From: Candidatus Saccharimonadia bacterium
GTDB lineage: Bacteria > Patescibacteriota > Saccharimonadia > Saccharimonadales > Saccharimonadaceae
Reading direction: 5' to 3'
Length of the DNA: 36,325 nucleotides
NCBI GenBank assembly: GCA_023262335.1
Contig: JALRBE010000009.1
Coordinates: 1-36,325 of the forward strand
Part shown: positions 31,451 through 36,325 of the stretch, piece after piece
Layout of the letters: each line of letters starts with the position of its first letter
Position numbering within the stretch: the first letter of the stretch is position 1
Made by a program: the position numbers and the translations under genes
The notes under the pieces: generated by a model
What the model was told of the DNA's origin: nothing
Databases searched by the model: none
Seen by the model: only the letters and a program-made list of their open reading frames with translations

Positions 31451-32104
31451 ATGAGTATAGATATCTTGCAACTGGCAGTCGTTCTTGGGGTGATTCTCGT
31501 GTCCATGACGCTTCATGAGGCCATGCACGGCTTCGTGAGCTATTGGCTAGGTGACGATACGGCAAAATTACAGGGGCGGTTGACGCTGAATCCTATAAAG
31601 CATATCGATCCCTTCCTGACGATTCTCTTGCCGTTGACGCTGGCGATCGTGGGCGCGCCGATTTTTGGGGGTGCCAAGCCTGTGCCGTTCAATCCGGAAA
31701 GGGTACGAGGCGACGAATGGGGTGTCGCGGCTGTCGCGCTTGCCGGCCCCCTGACTAACTTGGTCCTGGCATTCGTCTTGTTCGGCGTTGGTACGCTGCT
31801 TGGCTTCAACCTTACGGATTACGGCTACGTGTCAGTCGAGGAAATGATCCTTACGTACGCCGTGTTCATTAATCTTGGGTTCTTTGTCTTTAACATGATT
31901 CCAGTGCCGCCGCTCGACGGTTCCAGGGTGCTCTACGCCCTTGCGCCCGACTTTGTCAGGAGGGGCATGGAGTACGTCGAACAATACGGGCTGATATTCG
32001 TATTCGCGATCGTCCTTCTCGCAAGTTCGGTCATAGGGTCGTTCATGCTTGCCGTGATTAGCGCTATCATCAGCGTCTTCGCCAAGATTTTCATGCTCGG
32101 ATAG
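31451..32104 (+). CDS. site-2 protease family membrane metalloprotease (M50)
   Basis: This is a 217-residue membrane protein with the zinc motif HEAMH in helix 1 (TLHEAMHGFVSYWLGDD) and the third ligand in NMIPVPPLDGSRVL (NxxPxxPLDG). A further conserved GPLTN stretch lies between them. These are the marks of the compact S2P group (SREBP site-2 protease / Rv-like short forms) that cleave membrane substrates within the bilayer. Four to five hydrophobic segments are seen. The start at 31451 is preferred to 31442 because the latter overlaps the -10. The substrate is unknown. It stops at TAG 32102-32104, 2 bases before a TATAAT. Confidence 0.9.
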   Translation: MSIDILQLAVVLGVILVSMTLHEAMHGFVSYWLGDDTAKLQGRLTLNPIKHIDPFLTILLPLTLAIVGAPIFGGAKPVPFNPERVRGDEWGVAAVALAGPLTNLVLAFVLFGVGTLLGFNLTDYGYVSVEEMILTYAVFINLGFFVFNMIPVPPLDGSRVLYALAPDFVRRGMEYVEQYGLIFVFAIVLLASSVIGSFMLAVISAIISVFAKIFMLG

Positions 32105-32106
32105 TC

Positions 32107-32112
32107 TATAAT
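32107..32112 (+). promoter_or_regulatory. -10 (TATAAT) of the structured ncRNA
   Basis: A consensus TATAAT 2 bases after the protease stop, with predicted transcription start near 32119, at the base of the long hairpin described next. Confidence 0.6.
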
Positions 32113-32118
32113 AGGTAC

Positions 32119-32265
32119 TGTCCCAAGGTCGCCATGACGTGTAAGATTTTCCTAACACAACGATAGGGAGTTCAAATGATTTATTTCCGTGGAAATACTT
32201 TGAGAGCACCCACCTTGCACTAACGCGGGGAATATCGTACGTCATGTGCCTCACCTTGGGGCTTT
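32119..32265 (+). ncRNA. structured RNA of about 147 nt, 6S-like outline
   Basis: There is no ORF in this stretch. The ends pair: CCCAAGGT (32122-32129) with ACCTTGGG (32253-32260), then, after a 3/6 internal loop, CATGACGT (32133-32140) with ACGTCATG (32239-32246). The middle is an open region. The apex is an irregular hairpin: TTCAAA/TTTGAG (32171-32176, 32199-32204) and ATTTC/GAAAT (32183-32187, 32192-32196). A long rod with a central bubble and apical stem is the 6S RNA architecture, but no sequence signature was recognised. The 3' stem is followed by a short T-run (GCTTTT). It is preceded by TATAAT and followed 9 bases later by tRNA-Pro. Confidence 0.6.
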
Positions 32266-32274
32266 TATGCGTTC

Positions 32275-32350
32275 CGGGATGTGGCGCAGTTGGTAGCGCG
32301 CACCGCTGGGGGTGGTGAGGCCGCTGGTTCAAGTCCAGTCATCCCGACCA
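32275..32350 (+). tRNA. tRNA-Pro (GGG)
   Basis: 76 nt with encoded CCA. The acceptor CGGGATG/CATCCCG is fully paired. The anticodon stem is CACCG/TGGTG around CTGGGGG, giving anticodon GGG. C1-G72 and discriminator A fit tRNA-Pro. No separate promoter is obvious, so it may share the transcript of the ncRNA just upstream. Confidence 0.95.
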
Positions 32351-32359
32351 TGGTATTAT
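32351..32359 (+). promoter_or_regulatory. extended -10 (TGGTATTAT) of the Nudix-RNase HI gene
   Basis: It begins directly after the tRNA-Pro CCA end; the predicted leader is about 23 bases to ATG 32389. Confidence 0.5.
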
Positions 32360-32388
32360 TGAGAAGTAAACAGGTAAAACAAAAAACG

Positions 32389-33267
32389 ATGAACCAACGA
32401 ATCGCTGTCCGTGCCGTCGTAAGGCAAGGTGACAAAACACTGCTGCTCCGGCGAGCGAACGGACGTGTTTCCATATTGGGCAAGTTCGAGCTGCCCGGCG
32501 GCAAAATAGCGTACGGCGAACAGCCTGAGGACGCGTTGCGCCGCTATCTTCATCATGATGTCGGCGTGCACGTACGCGTTGCCGAGCTTGCCGACGTCGT
32601 CACCTACGTGGATCGAGATGACCGGGATATTCAATATGCGATTATCGTGTACGCGGTTGAGATGGCAGAGGGGCACCATGCCTTGAAACTGAGCGGGAAT
32701 TACGACAAGTACGTTTGGCAATCGATGCAAAATACGCAACAAAATACGACAACCGATTTAACACAACTATTGTTGGGTATCATACAACAACAAGGAATTA
32801 CAGATAACAGTATAAAGTCATTTATTCATAACGATGTAGCAAAGTCTACGGAAAGCGATGCGATTATCTATACTGACGGTGGTTCCCGAGGTAATCCTGG
32901 TCCGTCCGCTTCCGGATTCGTCATCATGGATTCGTCTCAGAAAATCATTGCGGAGGGTGGCGAGTTCTTGGGTATCACCACGAACAACCAGGCTGAGTAT
33001 CACGGCGTGCGGATCGGCTTGGAGAAGGCAAAAGAGCTTGGGTTGAAGAAAATCGACTTCCGTCTGGACAGCATGCTCGTCGTCAATCAGATGAACGGTG
33101 TCTATTCGATCAAGAACAGGGATCTTTGGCCGATCAATGAGCGCATACGGGACCTCATGGGAAACTTCGAAAGCGTCACGTTCAGGCACGTTCCCAGGGA
33201 GTCGAACCAGCTAGCAGACGCGCAGGTGAACCGCACGCTCGATGCCCAAGAGCGAAGTGGTGTATAA
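32389..33267 (+). CDS. Nudix-like domain fused to ribonuclease HI
   Basis: This is a 292-residue two-domain protein. Residues 1-135 have a Nudix fold layout, but the Nudix box (G38 to V60, around GEQPEDALRRYLHHDVGV) keeps G38 and E44 while the REUxEE core is RYLHHD. The metal-binding glutamates are thus lost. Residues 157-288 are RNase HI with all four catalytic acids: D163 (YTDGGSRGNPG), E203 (NNQAEYHG), D227 (LDSMLVV) and D277 (LADAQVN). The domains are joined by an AT-rich, Gln/Asn/Thr-rich linker (about 111-156). RNase HI removes RNA from RNA-DNA hybrids. ATG 32389 is chosen because an upstream extension would translate tRNA-Pro. Its stop overlaps the rnpB promoter. Confidence 0.88.
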   Translation: MNQRIAVRAVVRQGDKTLLLRRANGRVSILGKFELPGGKIAYGEQPEDALRRYLHHDVGVHVRVAELADVVTYVDRDDRDIQYAIIVYAVEMAEGHHALKLSGNYDKYVWQSMQNTQQNTTTDLTQLLLGIIQQQGITDNSIKSFIHNDVAKSTESDAIIYTDGGSRGNPGPSASGFVIMDSSQKIIAEGGEFLGITTNNQAEYHGVRIGLEKAKELGLKKIDFRLDSMLVVNQMNGVYSIKNRDLWPINERIRDLMGNFESVTFRHVPRESNQLADAQVNRTLDAQERSGV

Positions 33268-33268
33268 T
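33263..33268 (+). promoter_or_regulatory. -10 (TATAAT) of rnpB
   Basis: TATAAT overlaps the stop codon of the RNase HI gene and lies about 8 bases before the predicted RNA 5' end. Confidence 0.65.
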
Positions 33269-33275
33269 AGCGACT

Positions 33276-33608
33276 GACAGTTCGTTAGATGATCGCTTTG
33301 CCTATGGCGAAGAGGAAAGTCCGGGCAGCGCAGGACATGACAGTTGCTAACGGCAACCGGGGGCAACCCTAGGGAAAGTGCCACAGAAACGAAACCGCCT
33401 CTTCGGAGGTAAGGGTGAAAGGAGTGGGGTAAGAGCCCACAGCGACATACGGCGACGTATGAAGGAGGTAAACCCTGTCAGCTGCAAGGAGGTCTGCGTC
33501 AAATGGGCGGTCCGTCCGCAGGCCGCTATCCGCTTGATCTTGCGAGCAATCGCAAGGCTAGATAGATGATCATCCACGACAGAACCCGGCTTACCGATGG
33601 GCTGTCAC
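33276..33608 (+). ncRNA. rnpB: RNase P RNA (rnpB), bacterial type A
   Basis: This is the catalytic RNA that trims tRNA 5' leaders. Conserved region I (GAGGAAAGTCCGGGC, about 33311-33325) and the 3' region AGAACCCGGCTTA (33580-33592) are intact, with ACAG/CTGTC pairing as P1 between 33276-33280 and 33602-33606. The internal GCCACAGAAACGAAACCGCC and GGGTAAGAGCCCAC segments are also family-typical. The length of about 333 nt is somewhat shorter than E. coli M1 (377). Confidence 0.96.
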
Positions 33609-33610
33609 CT

Positions 33611-33640
33611 AAAATGACCTCCGTTCACGGAGGTCATTTT
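33611..33640. terminator. bidirectional terminator between rnpB and rplT
   Basis: AAAATGACCTCCG-TTCA-CGGAGGTCATTTT is a perfect 13-bp stem with A/T ends. Confidence 0.9.
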
Positions 33641-33658
33641 AGTTCGTTCGTCTTGCGG

Positions 33659-34003
33659 CTACTTGGTGACCGTTTTGACGATCGCGGTGAAGGCCTTCGG
33701 TTCGCTTACGGCGATTTCCGACAGGACTTTCCGGTCGAGCTGGCTGTCGGCTGCCTTCAGGGCTGCGATCAGCTTCGCGTACGTGGTGCCGTTCTCACGA
33801 GCGGCTGCGTTGATACGGGTGATCCATAGGCCTCGCAGGTCACGTTTGCGGTTGCGGCGATCCCTATAGGCATATACCAAGGCGCGGATGACCGCTTGCT
33901 TGGCAAGGCGGAATGAGCGCGTGCGGTTATGCTGCATGCCTTTCGCGGCTTTGAGAATCTTCTTGTGTTTGGCGCGTGCAGTGACGCCTCGTTTGACTCG
34001 CAT
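33659..34003 (-). CDS. rplT: 50S ribosomal protein L20
   Basis: This 114-residue protein binds 23S rRNA early in assembly and in several bacteria represses its own operon. MRVKRGVTARAKHKKILKAAKG, then RNRKRDLRGLWITRINAAARENGTTYAKLI and the C-terminal LNRKVLSEIA-like region are typical. It is the last gene of the infC-rpmI-rplT operon, 3 bases after rpmI. Confidence 0.97.
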   Translation of the reverse strand: MRVKRGVTARAKHKKILKAAKGMQHNRTRSFRLAKQAVIRALVYAYRDRRNRKRDLRGLWITRINAAARENGTTYAKLIAALKAADSQLDRKVLSEIAVSEPKAFTAIVKTVTK

Positions 34004-34006
34004 GAA

Positions 34007-34201
34007 TTATACTCCTAGCGCTCGTTTAATGTTCTTGGCGGCCGAACCGGTAACGGTTGCCGAGGTACCGATCGCACGCTTGCGGCTCTTGCTCTTCTTT
34101 GCCAGAAGGTGGGTGCCGAAGGCGCGACGGCGGGTGAGCTTACCGGTGCTGGTAAGCTTGATTCGCTTCGCGGTGCCTTTGTGGGTCTTTAGCTTTGGCA
34201 T
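34007..34201 (-). CDS. rpmI: 50S ribosomal protein L35
   Basis: This 64-residue basic protein, MPKLKTHKGTAKRIKLTSTGK with RRRAFGTHLLAKKS and a basic C-terminus, fits L35. Its ATG shares one base with the infC stop (TAATG), and AAGGAG at the infC 3' end serves as Shine-Dalgarno. Confidence 0.96.
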   Translation of the reverse strand: MPKLKTHKGTAKRIKLTSTGKLTRRRAFGTHLLAKKSKSRKRAIGTSATVTGSAAKNIKRALGV

Positions 34202-34707
34202 TATTTACTCCTTATTACGACGCTCAGATTGCGACCAGCCATCTGAGGTTGCTGCTCCATAACCGCGTCATCTTCCAACATCGTCGCGATCTTGTTGATC
34301 ATGTCGTATCCAAGCTCCTTGTGGGCCATCTCGCGGCCTCTGTAGAAGATTTGGATTCGTACCTTATGGCCTTCCTGGAGAAAGCTTCGTATTTTGCGAA
34401 GCTTGATCTCGAGGTCGCCTGAGCCGATCTTAAGACCGAACCGCATTTGTTTCAGCTCGCTTTGCTTGCTGCTCTTGCGATTTTTCTGCTGTTCCTTCAT
34501 CTTTTGGTACTGGTATTTGCCCCAGTCGATGATTTTTGCAACAGGTGGGTCGGCGTTCGGGGATATCTCGACCAAGTCGACTCCTGCATCGTTGGCGCGT
34601 TCAAGCGCTTCAGCCCGTGACATGATGCCCAGCTGCTCGCCGTCGCTGCCAATCACACGAAGCTCGGATGCCCTGATTGCCTCGTTGATGCGAATGGTAG
34701 TGTTGAT
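34201..34707 (-). CDS. infC: translation initiation factor IF-3, apparent AUC start
   Basis: IF-3 keeps the 30S subunit free and checks the initiator codon. The N-domain (INEAIRASELRVIGSDGEQLGIMSRAEAL) and the C-domain (VRIQIFYRGREMAHKELG) are intact. No ATG fits. The best start is ATC 34707, with GAGGAG at 34715-34720 and exactly 7 bases between GGAG and ATC, giving a 168-residue protein beginning INTTIRINEAIRA as in the family. The alternative in-frame TTG at 34770 lies at or upstream of the predicted transcription start and would add 21 non-family residues. IF-3 starting at AUU and repressing itself is established in E. coli; an AUC start here would allow the same control. rpmI and rplT follow. 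Confidence 0.9.
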   Translation of the reverse strand: MNTTIRINEAIRASELRVIGSDGEQLGIMSRAEALERANDAGVDLVEISPNADPPVAKIIDWGKYQYQKMKEQQKNRKSSKQSELKQMRFGLKIGSGDLEIKLRKIRSFLQEGHKVRIQIFYRGREMAHKELGYDMINKIATMLEDDAVMEQQPQMAGRNLSVVIRSK

Positions 34708-34773
34708 CGTCGATCTCCTCGTTGTTAGATACTGGTTGACTACTGACGTAGTTTGAGCGTTTACTCGCAAACT

Positions 34774-34802
34774 ATCATATCAGATATGACGCCTCTATTC
34801 AA
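34774..34802 (-). promoter_or_regulatory. promoter of the infC-rpmI-rplT operon
   Basis: On the minus strand TTGAAT (34797-34802), a 17-base spacer, then TATGAT (34774-34779), with an extended TGA before it. Transcription should begin near 34767, leaving about 60 bases of leader with two small hairpins (GTTTG/CAAAC and CTAC/GTAG). Confidence 0.7.
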
Positions 34803-34807
34803 GAGGT

Positions 34808-36313
34808 TTATCCACGATACTGCAATGCTTCCGCGATATGCATTTTTTGGATCGTCGCGTCACCGTCCATGTCGGCGATCGTTTGCGCCACTTTGATGAT
34901 TTTGAAATAGCTGCGAGCACTCAGCCCAAGGCGCTCGCCGGCGGCATTGAGGAGCTGTTTGGCGTCTTCTTGGAGGGAAAACAGCTTGTGTACTTGGCTG
35001 CTCGTTAAGGAACCGTTGTATATCATACTACTTTCATAACGTAATTCTTGTGCTTTTCGCGCTCGTTCAATGAACTCTAAAGCTGTTAAGTGTTGTTCGT
35101 TTTGCTTCGCCTTTTGTTCGAGTAGCGTTTCGTTTGGTACTCGTGAAACGCCGACGATCAGATCGATGCGGTCGAGGAGCGGACCCGACAGACGCTTCTG
35201 GTAGCCGATGATTTGGGTTGTGCTACAGCTGCATTCTTTGGTCGGGTCGCCGAGATAGCCGCACGGGCAGGGGTTCATGGTCGCGACAAGCATGAAATCC
35301 GCCGGGTAAACGACCCGTCCCCCTGCTCGCGTCACTGCTATTTTCTTGTCTTCGAGGGGCTGTCTGAGCGCTTCTAGCACTGAGCGGGGGTATTCGGGCA
35401 TTTCATCCATGAACAGGACGCCTAGGTGGGCTAAACTGATTTCTCCCGGCTTGGGCTTTGTGCCGCCACCTATGACCGCTACCGGGCTTGTGGTGTGGTG
35501 AGGCGCTCTGAAAGGCCGGGAAGCGACGATTTCGCCGTCGACCTCGCCAGCTATGCTGTGCAGCTTCGTGACGGCAATCCGTTCGTCGGGGGTGAGCGTG
35601 GGCATGAGACCGAGAAGCGTTTTCGCAAGCATGGTCTTGCCTGCGCCAGGTGGGCCGCTCAGCAACATGTTATGGCGGCCTGCGACGGCAATCGTCAGTG
35701 CTCGCTTCGCTTGCTCTTGCCCATGGACGTCATCAATGAGAGGCGCCGATGCGCCTGATGCTTTCGAGCGATCCTCGCTGTCGGCGGTGGGACTAAGTCG
35801 CGCTTCTCCTTTAAGGTGTAAGTAGAGCTCTTTGAGGGACGCGATTCCAATGACAGCGATGCCGTCAATAAGACACGCTTGATCGGCGTTCGTCTTGGGG
35901 ACGTACAACGTCGAAACGCCTGCTTTCTTCGCGGCTTCGGCAATGTTGATAGCGCCCCGTATTGGCCTGAGTGATCCGTCGAGCCCGAGTTCACCAGCAA
36001 AAACCGCGTCATTGACCTCGTTCTGACGGACCTGGCCGCTGCTGATAAGGAGAGCCAGCGCGATAGGTAAGTCGAACTGAGCCCCATCTTTTACTAGCTC
36101 CGCGGGCGCCAAGTTGATCGTTATCTTTTTCGCGGGGAATTCGAGCAGGGAGTTCCCGATAGCGCTACGGACCCGCTCCTTCGCTTCGTCGACGGACTTC
36201 GTGCCCATGCCGACGATTTGGATCGCCGGCAGGCCTGATTTCGCGTCGCTTTCAACCTCGACCATCGAGCCTTCGAAGCCGACGGGAGCGACCGTATGTA
36301 CTCGTGCCACCAT
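34808..36313 (-). CDS. comM: ComM / YifB family Mg-chelatase-like AAA+ protein
   Basis: This hexameric AAA+ helicase promotes branch migration during natural transformation. The 501 residues have an N-terminal Lon-protease-like S5 fold domain (about 1-165, GFEGSMVEVESDAKSGLPAIQIVG), Walker A GPPGAGKT at 220-227, Walker B LFMDE (about 300-304), a Cys cluster CPCG..CSCS at 349-363 that probably binds zinc, sensor/Arg-finger region GPLLDRIDLIVGV, and a C-terminal helical domain (LSARSYFKIIKVAQTIADMDG). The start MVARVHTVAP is at 36313; the promoter lies outside the window. With the pilus locus it supports a DNA-uptake capability. Confidence 0.96.
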   Translation of the reverse strand: MVARVHTVAPVGFEGSMVEVESDAKSGLPAIQIVGMGTKSVDEAKERVRSAIGNSLLEFPAKKITINLAPAELVKDGAQFDLPIALALLISSGQVRQNEVNDAVFAGELGLDGSLRPIRGAINIAEAAKKAGVSTLYVPKTNADQACLIDGIAVIGIASLKELYLHLKGEARLSPTADSEDRSKASGASAPLIDDVHGQEQAKRALTIAVAGRHNMLLSGPPGAGKTMLAKTLLGLMPTLTPDERIAVTKLHSIAGEVDGEIVASRPFRAPHHTTSPVAVIGGGTKPKPGEISLAHLGVLFMDEMPEYPRSVLEALRQPLEDKKIAVTRAGGRVVYPADFMLVATMNPCPCGYLGDPTKECSCSTTQIIGYQKRLSGPLLDRIDLIVGVSRVPNETLLEQKAKQNEQHLTALEFIERARKAQELRYESSMIYNGSLTSSQVHKLFSLQEDAKQLLNAAGERLGLSARSYFKIIKVAQTIADMDGDATIQKMHIAEALQYRG

Positions 36314-36325
36314 AATGGTGCTTAT

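Noticed and set aside
32119..32265. SRP (4.5S) RNA or tmRNA
   Set aside because: No GGAA tetraloop with the AGCAGC asymmetric loop of SRP RNA, and no tRNA-like ends or tag ORF of tmRNA.
32281..32388. N-terminal extension of the Nudix-RNase HI gene
   Set aside because: The extra 36 codons translate tRNA-Pro and the promoter; the real start is ATG 32389.
32265..32504. Minus-strand ORF containing TGLEPAASPPPAVRATNCATSRNA
   Set aside because: It is an antisense translation of tRNA-Pro, another classic annotation artefact.
34708..34770. TTG start for infC
   Set aside because: The codon lies at or just upstream of the predicted transcription start, lacks a Shine-Dalgarno and adds residues not found in IF-3.
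34808..34816. Single TTATCCACG DnaA-box-like match at the comM stop codon
   Set aside because: It is an isolated 8/9 match in coding sequence with no AT-rich neighbour or second box.
1..36325. CRISPR arrays, insertion sequences, toxin-antitoxin or defence loci
   Set aside because: No regularly spaced repeats, transposase-like ORFs with terminal inverted repeats, or recognisable defence proteins were seen on either strand.
1..36325. Recoded UGA (UGA=Gly)
   Set aside because: TGA ends several genes at the expected length (for example pilD, miaA and the ATL neighbour), and no conserved Gly position is TGA.

Overview
The window looks like a chromosomal segment of a Candidatus Saccharibacteria (TM7, Patescibacteria/CPR) or closely related monoderm bacterium. 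This is inferred from family knowledge. The reasons are a compact pilMNO-(small protein)-pilB-pilT-pilC locus with no secretin (pilQ) gene in view, a threonyl-tRNA synthetase without the TGS domain, small ribosomal proteins, very short intergenic spaces, and several genes starting almost directly after an extended -10 promoter. TGA is used as a normal stop codon, so the UGA=Gly code of SR1/Gracilibacteria does not apply.

Layout. (1) 1-13837, + strand: the 3' end of a secreted beta-rich protein gene, a membrane-anchored unknown, then a full type IV pilus locus: pilM, pilN, pilO, a 72-residue membrane protein, pilB, pilT, pilC, a major-pilin candidate closed by a 38-bp perfect palindrome, prepilin peptidase pilD, three further pseudopilins and a PilX-like protein. 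(2) 13839-19276: a convergent Xer-type recombinase, uppP, ndk, a convergent HIT protein, tRNA-Arg(CCT), a run of hairpins, a PH-domain membrane protein, a SurA/PrsA-like foldase and a Mn-type superoxide dismutase. (3) 19283-22740, - strand: two overlapping paralogous surface proteins (cohesin-like and Fn3-like domains, membrane anchor, cytoplasmic tail). (4) 22838-25253: tRNA-Asp diverging from tRNA-Thr and tRNA-Gly, a small membrane protein and a membrane glycosyltransferase. (5) 25254-25968: a long non-coding stretch with a 44-codon gene, a 16-bp palindrome, three tandem DnaA-box-like sites, a duplicated 3' end of tRNA-Val, and tRNA-Val itself. (6) 26014-31090: a T-box-like riboswitch before thrS, then a HAD nucleotidase, an alkyltransferase-like protein, miaA, a winged-helix regulator and an MBL-fold protein. 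(7) 31143-36313: rpmB, a site-2 protease, a structured ncRNA of about 147 nt, tRNA-Pro, a Nudix-RNase HI fusion, rnpB, and on the - strand rplT, rpmI, infC and comM.

How the parts fit. The pilus genes supply an extension ATPase, a retraction ATPase, a platform, an alignment complex, pilins and a prepilin peptidase. comM, which helps branch migration of incoming DNA in natural transformation, is about 20 kb away, so pilus-driven attachment, twitching and DNA uptake are plausible roles. The two anchored surface proteins would also act at the cell surface. The clearest regulatory finds are the T-box-like leader, with a UGGA bulge that complements the U73-CCA end of the tRNA-Thr encoded 3 kb upstream, and an infC gene that appears to start at an AUC codon behind a well-placed Shine-Dalgarno. 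No CRISPR array, insertion sequence, prophage or evident defence locus was found.
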